From contig OY744605.1 in assembly GCA_963556255.1 (NCBI GenBank), positions 42,331,835 through 42,395,834 on the forward strand: DNA of 64,000 nt, written 5' to 3'. The notes beneath the pieces are model-generated. The model did not search any database. It worked only from the letters and a program-made list of their open reading frames with translations, and was not told the origin of the DNA. Made by a program: the position numbers and the translations under genes. Shown one piece after another: positions 52,705-64,000 of this stretch (within the stretch, counting starts at the first letter, position 1; the number at the start of each line of letters is the position of its first letter). This DNA comes from Allolobophora icterica. Its lineage: Eukaryota; Annelida; Clitellata; Crassiclitellata; Lumbricidae.

Positions 52705-55700
52705 AAAAAACTGAACTAAAGAACGTGTCTTAACTAAAGAACACATCTTAACTAAAGGACATCTTAACTAAAGAGCACACCTTGACTAAAGAACTAACTT
52801 AACTAAAGAGCACATCTTAACTAAAAACATATCTCACCTAAAGAACACATCTTGACTAAAGAAATATTTTATCATAAGAACACATATAAACTAAAGAACC
52901 ATCTTATATAAAAAAAAACATCTAAACTAAGGAATTATCATAACTAAAGAACATATCTAAACTAAAGAAATATCTTAACTAGAGAACACATCTAAACTTA
53001 AGAACACGTCTTAACTAAAGAAAACATCCTAACTAAAAAACACATCTTAACTAAAAGAACTATCTTAACTAAAGAACACACCAAAACTAAAGAACACACC
53101 AAGCCTAAAGAACATATCTAAACTAAAGAACACATATAAACTAAAGAACTATCTTAACTAAAAAACACATCTAAACTAAAGAACTACCTTAACTAAAGAA
53201 CACATCTAACACATCTAAACTAAAGAACTACCTTAACTAAAAAAAACATCTAAACAAAAAACTACCTTAACTAAAGAACACATCTACACTAAAGAACGCA
53301 TCTAATCTAAAGAACAATCTTAACTAAGAAACTATCTTAGCCAAAGAACAAATTTTAACTAAAGAGCTATCTTAACTAAAAAATACATCTTAACTAAAGA
53401 AATATCTTAACTAAAGAACACATCAAAACTAAAGAACATATCTTAACTAAAGAAAACATCCTAACTAAAGAACATATCTTAAATAAAAGAACTTCTTAAC
53501 TAAAGAACACATCTAAACTAAAGAACTACCTTAACTAAAGAACACATCTAAACTTAAGAGTGCATCTAAACTAAAGAACTATCTTAACTAAGAAACTATC
53601 TTAACCAAAGAACTCATTTTAACTAAAGAGCTATCTCAACTAAAAACACATCTTAAGTACAGAAATATCTTAACATAAGAATACATCTTAACTGAAGAAC
53701 TACCTTAACTAAAACAGCACATCTAAACAAAAGAACCACCTTAACTAAAGAACACATCTAAACTAAAAGAACTATCTTAACTGAAGGACACATCTTAACT
53801 AAAGAACTATTTTAACTAAAGAACACAATTTAAATAAAGAACTACTTTAACTAAAGAACCGTCTCAGCTAAAAAAAAACTATCTCAGCTAAAGAACGCAT
53901 CCTAAATAAAGAAAAAACTTAACTAAAGAACACATCTGAACGAAACAGCTATCTCAACTAAAGAGGACATCCTAACTGAAGGACTACCTTAACAATAAAC
54001 ACATCTAAAAAAACAATCTTAACCAAAGAACACATCTAAACTGAAGAATTATCTTAACTAAGGAATATATAACTGAAAAATACTATCGTAAATAAAGAAT
54101 ATATCTATACTAATGAACTATCTTAACTAAAGAACACATCTAAACTAAAAAAACACATCCTTACAAAAGAACTACCTTACCTAAAGAACTATCTTAACGA
54201 AAGATCTATCTTAGCTAAAGAAAATACCTAAACTAAAGAACTAATTTAACTAAAAAACATATCTTAACTAAAGAACACATCGTAACTAGAGAACTATCTT
54301 CGCTAAAGAACTACCTTAACTAAAGAACATATCTCTACTAAAGAAATATTTTATCTTAAGAAAACATATCAACTAAAGAACTGCCTTTACTAAAGAACAC
54401 ATCTGAACTAAAGAACGCGTCTTAGCTAACGAACTATTTAACTAAAAAACACATCTAAACTAAAGAACTACCTTAACTAAAGAACACATCTAACACATCT
54501 AAACTAAAGAACTACCTTAACTAAAAAAACATCTAAACAAAAAACTACCTTAACTAAAGAACACATCTACACTAAAGAACGCATCTAATCTAAAGAACAA
54601 TCTTAACTAAGAAACTATCTTAGCCAAAGAACAAATTTTAACTAAAGAGCTATCTTAACTAAAAAATACATCTTAACTAAAGAAATATCTTAACTAAAGA
54701 ACACATCAAAACTTAAGAACATATCTTAATTAAAGAAAACATCCTAACTAAAGAACATATCTTAAATAAAAGAACTTCTTAACTAAAGAACACATCTAAA
54801 CTAAAGAACTACCTTAACTAAAGAACACATCTAAACTTAAGAGTGCATCTAAACTAAATAACTATCTTAACTAAGAAACTATCTTAACCAAAGAACTCAT
54901 TTTAACTAAAGAGCTATCTCAACTAAAAACACATCTTAAGTACAGAAATATCTTAACATAAGAATACATCTTAACTGAAGAACTACCTTAACTAAAACAG
55001 CACATCTAAACAAAAGAACCACCTTAACTAAAGAACACATCTAAACTAAAAGAACTATCTTAACTGAAGGACACATCTTAACTAAAGAACTATTTTAACT
55101 AAAGAACACAATTTAAATAAAGAACTACTTTAACTAAAGAACCGTCTCAGCTAAAAAAAAAACTATCTCAGCTAAAGAACGCATCCTAAATAAAGAAAAA
55201 ACTTAACTAAAGAACACATCTGAACGAAACAGCTATCTCACCTAAGGAGGACATCCTAACTGAAGGACTACCCTAACAATAAACACATCTAAAAAACAAT
55301 CTTAACCAAAGAACACATCTAAACTGAAGAATTATCTTAACTAAGGAATATATTTAACTGAAAAATACTATCGTAAATAAAGAATATATCTATACTAATA
55401 AACTATCTTAACTAAAGAACACATCTAAACTAAAAAAACACATCCTTACAAAAGAACTACCTTACCTAAAGAACTATCTTAACTAAAGATCTATCTTAGC
55501 TAAAGAAAATATCTAAACTAAAGAACTAATTTAACTATAGAACATATCTTAACTAAAGAACACACCGTAACTAAAGAACTATCTTCGCTAAAGAACTACC
55601 TTAACTAAAAAACATGTCTCTACTAAAGAAATATTTTATCTTAAGAAAACATATAAACTAAAGAACTGCCTTTACTAAAGAACACATCTGAACTAAAGAA

Positions 55701-56903
55701 CGCGTCTTAACTAAAGAACTATTTAACTAAAAAACACATCTAAACTATAGGCCCATCTTAACTAAATAGCACATCTTCACTAAGAAGTTATCTTAACTAA
55801 AGAACTACCTTAACTACAGAAAATATCTAACCTAAAGAACTATCATAACTAAAGAACATATCTTAACTAAAGAACTATCTTAACAAGAGAACACATCTTC
55901 ACTAAAGAACTATCTTAACTAAAGAATACATCTTAACTAAAGAACACATTTTAACTAAATAACTTTCTGAAATATAACCATAAATCTGAACTAAAGAACA
56001 CGTCGTAACTAAAGAACTATCTTAACCAAAGAACTATCTTAAATAAAGAATACATCTTGACTAAAGAATCATTTTATCTTAAGAAAACACATAAACTAAC
56101 GAACTACCTTAACTAAAGAACACATGCAAACTAAACAACGCAACCTAACTAAATAACTATTTTAGCTAAAAAATACATCTAAATTAAAGAACCACCTTAA
56201 CTAGAGAGCACATCTTTACTAAAGAGCTATCTTAACTAAAGACCACATCTTAACTAAAGAACTGTCTTAGATAAAACACATTTAACAAAAGAGCCATCTT
56301 AACTAAAGAATATGTCTAAACTGACGAACTATCTTAACTAAAGAACACACTTAAGTAAAGAACACGTCTTAGCTAAAAGAGCTATCTTAACTAAACAACA
56401 CATCTAAACTAAAGAACTGTCTTAATTAAAGAACGCTTCTTAACTAAAGAACATATCTTAACTACAAACCTCGTCAAAACTAAAGAACCATCTTAACTAA
56501 AGAACACATCTAAAATAAAGAACCATCTTAACTAAAGAACCATCTTAACTAAAGAACACATCTAAAATAAAGAACTATCTTAAATAAGGAACACATCTTC
56601 GTTAAAGAACTTTTTCAACTAAAAACACATCATAGCAAAAGAACCATCTTAACTAAATTATACATCTTAACTAAGGGACATATCTTAGCTGAAGAACTAT
56701 CTTAACTAAAGAACAGATCTAAACTAAAGAACTATCTTACCTAAAGAACACATCTTAACTAAGGAACTATCTTAACTGAAAAACACATCTACACTAATGA
56801 ACCACCATAACTAAAGAACATATCTAAACTGAAGAACTATCTTAACCAAAGAACACATCTTAACTAAAGAACACATCTCAACTAAAAGAACTATCTTAAC
56901 TAT
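52705..56903 (+). repeat. 4.2-kb satellite of AACTAAAGAACACATCTT-like units
   Basis: This long tandem array is built of 17-19-bp units, mainly TTAACTAAAGAACACATC and TTAACTAAAGAACTATC, in roughly alternating and degenerate order, about 220 units. Strand composition is very skewed: the plus strand is rich in A and C and poor in G. A higher-order duplication of about 1284 bp is visible, with anchors at 53201/54485 and 54411/55696. No coding potential. Confidence 0.97.
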
Positions 56904-57574
56904 ACACGTGACATCTGAACTTAATTTAGAAGCAGAAGTCTGCACTGGTCATAACCCCTCCCTCTGTCCGCATTTGTCCGAATTTTTGTGACCCTCCCTT
57001 CCCCTCATTGCGAACGTCCTTTATGGATGATCCCTAATGCCATTCTCGGGCGATCGCCTTGAAATGCCGCAATCACGTCGCCGTGTCGAGTACGAATTGC
57101 AATATGATTGGCTGCGGCACATCCCCGCGTTCTATAAAGGATTATGGGAGTTCAAGGATAACAACAAGTGGTGCAAGGCTTGTAGTCACATGAACAAAGC
57201 CTTGTTCTCCCATAATACCCTTCTCTAACAAACGCCAAGAAATGAAGGCTGCTTGTGCGAACTGTAGCTTTCTGGAGCCAGTCTGGAGACGTCTATAACT
57301 GAATGCTAGTATTCAGTCGATGATTCATTCGATCACAAATTGACCATGGTTTAAAAGTAAGAAAAATTCTTATCCTAGTTATACCCGTGCCATTGGTTTT
57401 TGTAAAATTTGAACAGATTCGCGCCAGACGAAATGACTTGGGTCAAAATCTTTCGCTCACTTAATTCGCTTAAGCTATAGAAACTAAAAGCAATCAATTG
57501 TTCGCTAATTATCACATTTCTGACCAATCTCAGCATCTCTTCCGACAGCCATACTATATCCCATAATACCTATC
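56904..57574. other. No recognisable gene
   Basis: A 63-residue ORF at 57037-57228 lies in relatively GC-rich sequence, but I recognise no domain. ATTATGGGAG (57140) and CTCCCATAAT (57207) flank part of it as an inverted repeat, so a transposon origin is possible. Confidence 0.35.
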
Positions 57575-59255
<1,681 letters not shown>

Positions 59256-59659
59256 ACTAGAAACCTACCATTGACGTAGGATGACGTGTGACGGCTGATT
59301 TCACAAAGTTGGTTGAGCCTGTGGCAGTGTGGCATACGTTGAACACCCACTTTTAGCTTGAGCTTTCAGCCGACAATCCATTCGAATTTTATCGGCGTGC
59401 TTTCTGCAGGACTTGCAGTAAAATTTGTTCACAGTCCGGCGGTTTTCTATTTCGACTACATCGACATCGAATGAGTCGCCTAATTTCCATGACAGATAGG
59501 CCTACGTGCTGAATTGTACATTATAATTCGACTTGCTCATCTTCGCCGCCATTGTTGTTTAAAATAATTTCCGAAATTGGTAATGTTACGGATGATGTCA
59601 CGCGGCGTGAGATGTCGGCCGTCTTGTTATGTTCAATCATATTGCACGAAATTGGAGTG

Positions 59660-60250
59660 ATCAGTCAGCAGTAATTAGGACAGGTCATTTGCTGCCGCAC
59701 TGACTATTGCAATTCATTGTTTGCTGGGCTCCCTAAGCGCGCCTTTCATGTCTACAGTATGTTCTGAACGAGTGTGCCAGGCTCAATGCCTGTTTCCCTT
59801 GTTTCTCCAACATAACTACCTTTATGACTGATGTACTTCACTGGCTTCCTGTTGCTTCCCGCATCCAATACAAGATCCTCCTCCTGGTCTCTAGGACTCA
59901 ACAGGAAAATCTCTTTTACTCTGTGACCTAATGCGTACCTAAAGTACCTCTGTGACCTAATGCGTAACCTCTCTCTGCGCTCTCTCCCCGCCCTTCTGCG
60001 GACCACCTTGATCTACTTGTCCATCGCGATAGGACTTCGATGGCTCAGCATTGTGCTTTTGCCATTCTTGGCCCTTCCTTGTGGGATGACCTGCCCTTCT
60101 ATCCGTAGCAAGATATTGTTTGGGATCTCGGGATTCTCGCCCTCTTCTCACCGCTGCCTAAAGACCTTTCTTTTCCTCGGGGCTGTCACGCTGGGAGCGA
60201 CTCTGTATAGTCTGTACTGTGAGCGGCGCTTTATAAATAATCATATGATA
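59660..60250 (+). mobile_element. Decayed CR1/L2-type 3' fragment
   Basis: Plus-strand pieces include LHWLPVASRIQYKILLL and AILGPSLWDDLP, the HWLPxxxRIxYKxLLL and PxLWxxLP motifs. The 3' end has GGGAGCGACTC and GAGCGGCGCTTTATAAATAATC. Its tail abuts the (ATT)n tail of the minus-strand element that follows. Confidence 0.75.
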
Positions 60251-61640
60251 TTATTATTATTATTATTATTAAAGCAGTTTTCTATAGCGCCCCTTCAAGA
60301 CTTCAAGATTGCCTACTCAGGAGCGCTCCCAGCCCAACCACGGTCGAACAACGCAGTTTTGAGAACAGTAAGAAACAAGGTGAAATGACCAATCGGTATT
60401 TGGCGGAGTTTGGTAGGGAGCCCATTCCAGGTCATGGGGCCAGCCACAGAGAAGGCACGGCGCTGTTGTATGGCTGTCCGCGCACGGGGAACAATAAGTT
60501 CAGCCTGCGCAGCTGAGCGGAGAGAGCAACGACGTTGCGAACATGAAGTGGGACAGCAGAGCTCCCGCAGGTATGGAGGGGCCACGCCTTCAAAGCATCG
60601 CCGAACCAAGGCAGAGATTCGATAAGTGATGCGTTGCGGGTAGGGGAGCCAGTGTAGGACATCCCTCATATACGCAGACACTCTGCCAAACTTGGGGATG
60701 CGGCCTATAAGGCGGGCAGCAGAACGCAGGATTCTATTCAGGGGCTCAATCCGGCAGGCCGGCAGTCCGTTATATATGGCACTGCAGTAGTCCAGTCGAG
60801 AAACAACAAATGCATGGACAAGTGTGGAAGCTGCACCAGAGGACAAAGAACGGGAAATCACCTTCAGCTGTCGGAGCTGGTAATAACAGCTGCGGGAGAG
60901 AAGGTTTATGTGCCGCGTAAATGCAAGTTCCTGGTCCAGGATGACTCCCAAGTCCCGGACCCAGGTCGAAAAAGTAAGGTGTGGGAATTGCAAGGCAAGA
61001 GAAGTCAAATCGATTTTGGAGAGCTGCTGGGGTGTGCCAAGCCATATAAACTGCGTCTTAACCGGATTAAGTCTTAAGCGGTTTGCAGACATCCAGGCCT
61101 GCAGGGATTCCATGGCACGGGTCATGGTTTCCACAGCTGCAACAGCCCGGACAGCAGGGCAGTGTACATAGGCTTGCAGGTCGTCAGCATAGGACTGGTT
61201 AAAAACTGACCCAGCCGCTAACAAGGACGCCAGGTCAGCAGTGTAGATTATGTAAAGAAGGGGCCCAAGGACGGAGCCTTGAGGCAGGCCAAAAGGGGCA
61301 GGTACCCAAGGGGACCTAGTGGATCCGTGAGCAACCATAAAGGAGCGGTCTTGCAGAAATGAAGTAAGCCAACCTAGAACATTACCAGAGAAGCCAAAGG
61401 AAATGGATAAGCGCTGCAAGAGGACGTCGTGATCGACAGTGTCGAACGCGGCACTCACATCGAACAGCGCAAGGAGAGTGACCTGGGATCTGTCAATGGC
61501 CCCATATATGTCCGATAAGAGGCGGACTAATAGGGTTTCTGTGGAGTGGCCCTTACGGAAACCCGATTGGAAGGTGGGGAGAAGACAATATTTGTCCAGG
61601 TAGCACATGAGCTGCGCGGCAACAATCTTCTCAATTATAA
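60243..61640 (-). mobile_element. 5'-truncated CR1/L2-type retrotransposon
   Basis: The 3' end lies at the (ATT)n tail (60250-60272), followed inward by TATAGCGCCCCTTCAAG and GGAGCGCTCCCAG, the family's 3' hairpin in minus orientation. Coding homology begins at IEKIVAAQL near 61635, right next to a (GATAA)n tract, which marks 5' truncation. The coding part is intact. Confidence 0.85.
60313..61608 (-). CDS. Reverse transcriptase, CR1/L2-type retrotransposon
   Basis: This is a 431-residue ORF without internal stops, the C-terminal two-thirds of a non-LTR ORF2. GFRKGHSTE (about 16-24) precedes RT motif A, FDVSAAFDTVDH (49-60, with the first catalytic Asp). Then come GLPQGSVLGPLLY (107-119) and the catalytic YADD (140-143), followed by the LDYCSAIYNGLP region, HWLPYPQRITYRI and AGPMTWNGLP near the end. 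The enzyme would copy element RNA at a nicked target. The endonuclease and the first RT motifs are lost by 5' truncation, and the true frame extends about 30 bp beyond the first Met. The open frame suggests a recent insertion. Confidence 0.93.
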   Translation of the reverse strand: MCYLDKYCLLPTFQSGFRKGHSTETLLVRLLSDIYGAIDRSQVTLLALFDVSAAFDTVDHDVLLQRLSISFGFSGNVLGWLTSFLQDRSFMVAHGSTRSPWVPAPFGLPQGSVLGPLLYIIYTADLASLLAAGSVFNQSYADDLQAYVHCPAVRAVAAVETMTRAMESLQAWMSANRLRLNPVKTQFIWLGTPQQLSKIDLTSLALQFPHLTFSTWVRDLGVILDQELAFTRHINLLSRSCYYQLRQLKVISRSLSSGAASTLVHAFVVSRLDYCSAIYNGLPACRIEPLNRILRSAARLIGRIPKFGRVSAYMRDVLHWLPYPQRITYRISALVRRCFEGVAPPYLRELCCPTSCSQRRCSLRSAAQAELIVPRARTAIQQRRAFSVAGPMTWNGLPTKLRQIPIGHFTLFLTVLKTALFDRGWAGSAPE

Positions 61641-62825
61641 GATAAGATAAGATAAGATAAGGTCACGGCATGCATTCACCGCTGCCGCAAGTAAGTAAAT
61701 TAAAGTAATCTCAGTTAGGTAAATAAAATATTAATGGTCTACTCCAGATTCGTCTATCGTCTTGGAGTCTAACTCAAACTTAGCGAGCGACGAGCGACTG
61801 TCACCGACGGTGAGAAGACAAAACTTTACCTATTCCAATGAAGAGTGAAAGTCGTTTTGTAAGGAAAGTTATTTCTTGATTAGGGTCCTTACAGCTTAGT
61901 AACAGCGTGCGCAACGAACTAATTTCAATTACTGATCATAGTCGTCTTGCGAGGCAACTAATTAAAAAGACAGCCTAGAAAAGACGCAATGACGTCGTTT
62001 AACTGTTTTTATTAACAACTATTAGCATCGAATTCTTAATATGAAATGACGTCAAGAATGACGTCGTTTCAGTCGTATGAGGAACATGAAAAATCTCTAC
62101 CATTATCATTGTAAGTAAGTAAGTCAGTGAAGACACTGCCCGGGTCCGGAGCGCCTCTGAATTTGAGTGGCCAGCAAGCGCACAGCGCTTTACAAACAAT
62201 ATTACATAAAGAGGAAAGAAAATAGAACAATGAAGTAATAGGCCTAATAACGTTAGATCAACAATGAAATAATAGCACTTACAGACCCTAACTGTACAGC
62301 ATCCTACCCAGGAAACCTTGTCGGGTAAGAGAGTCAAATCTAGGGAGAACCAGATTATGAGAACGAGGGCGCAAATCATACCCGGTTTTAGAACGGGAGG
62401 TAGGTCATGGAGGACGTGACTAGAGTTTTTAAGAATACTACTAAAGAGATCACGATCAGAGTTCCTCACAAGTTGGAAAAGAAGGAGGGAGGTTGCCCAG
62501 ACGAACGAACTTACGAATAATTGCGCACAAGTGATCTAATTCCTGCTTGTTAGCAAAGTCAAACCATAGCCTACCAAATTGACCAAAAATAATCAGACGA
62601 CCTCGTTGAATAATGATATGTCTGGGGAATAAGCATTAATTTTAAGTAGGCCTAATGTGGATGGCCAGAATCCAATATTTTTTTTATAAACTATGAATCG
62701 ATTTGAAAGTAATTCTTTCCTGAACAGGAAGCCAATGCAAAGATTTAAGCACAGAGGTTCAAATTTGGACGTATTAGTCATGGCAGATTTAGCCAAAGAG
62801 TTTTGAATAACTTCACTGCCTCGGC
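61641..62825. other. Repeat remnants, no recognisable gene
   Basis: A minus-strand retrotransposon-type 3' end occupies about 62110-62205: a (TAAG)n tail, then GGAGCGCCTCTGAATTTG and CACAGCGCTTTACAAAC. Sequence up to 62800 may be its 3' part, but I recognise no motif there. Confidence 0.45.
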
Positions 62826-63445
62826 ATGTTTGACTTATTAATACCAGTAAAAGCGAGTTACCACATCTCCAATCTCTCGCGCTCCTGCTTCATGCACATT
62901 CGTGACCTCCGACGCATACGACCCATGCTCGACCTTAAAACTGCCTCCACCATTGCTACCTCCATTGTTCATTCAAAGCTTGATTACTGCAATTCTCTTT
63001 TCCTCAACCTTGAATCCACTCAAATCAAGCGTCTACAGCTGATCCAAAACTCACTAGCCAGAGCTGTCACTAGAACGCCCCAAAATCACTCCCATCCTCA
63101 AATCACTCCATTGGTTAAAAATCCCAGAGCGAATCCACTACAAAGTTCTATCACTAACCTACAACTCCCTACAATATTCCCAGCCCAAGTACGTTCGTGA
63201 TCTCTTCACCATTCAGACAGCCCGCTCCACCCGATCATCGTCCTATCTCAGTCTTTCTCGACCCCCAGTCACTAGGCTACCTCAAGTTCTCCAACCGAGC
63301 TATATCCATCACAGCACCACGTCTCTAGAATGATCTCCCTCTGAATTCCGCAGTTTCTCAGTGCCTCCATCATCATTGCAACCCGTCCTTCATCCTCCTC
63401 CTCATGTTCCTCTATCTATCAACCCCGGGCTTTCCACTCAAAATT
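62826..63445 (+). mobile_element. CR1/L2-type reverse transcriptase C-terminal fragment
   Basis: The first frame reads ISNLSRSCFMHIRDLRRIR, LDYCNSLFLNL and LQLIQNSLARAV. A frameshift near 63075 moves the homology to ILKSLHWLKIPERIHYKVL and YNSLQYSQPKYVRDL, ending near 63440 in a Ser/Pro-rich tail. The order is that of CR1/L2 elements. It is 5' truncated and lacks YADD. Confidence 0.85.
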
Positions 63446-63889
63446 TTCAATTAGTTGGTGAAATTACCAATCAGTTCAAATTTAGGGCCTATATTACACA
63501 GAGACCTTGTGCTACCTATAATTGGCACCCTATTAGATTATACACATGGGCGTCCCCAGAAATTGTTTAAGTGGGAGAAATTTTTGTGGGAAGGAAATTT
63601 TGTAGGGGAGGGCAAAATGACGTTTTTGTATAGAAAAAAATTTCCATACACAATTTCTGGGGACGCCCATGTGTATAATCTAATAGGGTGCCAATTAGGT
63701 AGCACAAGGTCTCTGTGTAATATAGGCCCTAAATTTGAACTGATTGGTAATTTCACCAACTGAATCAACCTAAATGAAAATTTTGAGTGGAAAGCCCGGG
63801 GTTTAAGTGGGAGAAATTTTTGTGGGAAGGAAATTTTGTAGGGGAGGGCAAAATGACGTTTTTGTATAGAATAAAATTTCCATACACAA
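63424..63889. repeat. Inverted duplication plus direct repeat at window end
   Basis: Left arm 63424-63566 and right arm 63650-63801 are inverted copies with only small indels. The segment between them (63565-63653) recurs as a direct copy directly after the right arm (63801-63889). The junctions carry GGGCGTCCCCAGAAATTGT and its complement, which look like MITE ends. Confidence 0.88.
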
Positions 63890-64000
63890 AATTTAAAAAT
63901 AAATAATGCGTATCTCGCCTATTTCGAACCTCAGATATATGGAACTGTTGACAATGTTTCCTTGAGGTTCGATATACCGAAGTTTTGCTGTAATTCTAAG

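Noticed and set aside
52705..56903. CRISPR-like array
   Set aside because: The units have no constant repeat with unique spacers. This is a degenerate satellite in a eukaryotic genome.
57037..57228. 63-residue ORF as a host gene
   Set aside because: It is flanked by inverted ATTATGGGAG sequences and has no recognisable domain.

Overview
This is animal nuclear DNA. It holds one multi-exon gene with GT/AG introns in about 64 kb, and almost everything else is transposon debris, microsatellites and satellite DNA. The encoded protein (FREM1 type, with 12 CSPG repeats, a Calx-beta domain and a C-type lectin domain), the CR1/L2-type retrotransposons, the many hAT-like miniature elements and the striking excess of the palindrome TAGGCCTA fit a marine invertebrate deuterostome. 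An echinoderm is my best guess, but the window contains no marker that proves it.

Layout. 1-5 kb: a decayed pogo/Tigger-like DNA transposon with a younger miniature element nested in it, then a retrotransposon fragment carrying a perfect 45-bp hairpin. 5-31 kb: no recognisable host gene; hAT-like miniature elements with 8-bp target duplications, truncated CR1/L2 copies in both orientations, inverted duplications including a perfect 105-bp palindrome, and long GA, AAT, CAT, CATA, GGAA and GCA microsatellites. 32-35 kb: a decayed autonomous-type DNA transposon sitting inside a TA microsatellite. 36.1-49.5 kb: the FREM1-like gene on the + strand. I assembled it into ten exons (6822 nt including the stop, 2273 residues), joined in frame at every junction if intron 4 is a GC-AG intron. 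49.5-52.7 kb: tRNA-like and TIR-like repeats. 52.7-56.9 kb: a 4.2-kb satellite of short AACTAAAGAACACATCTT-like units with a 1.28-kb higher-order duplication. 57-64 kb: a nest of CR1/L2 retrotransposons, one with a long intact reverse transcriptase ORF, ending in an inverted duplication.

How the parts relate. The FREM1-like protein would be a secreted basement-membrane adhesion protein. Its RGD between Calx-beta and lectin domains matches the layout of vertebrate FREM1. The rest of the window is mainly a record of mobile elements. The most original signal is about 36 copies of TAGGCCTA, where about one is expected. Internal paralogue pairs differ by a G/C-core-plus-TA insertion at a TA, as expected if the motif is an excision footprint of a TA-targeting transposon.
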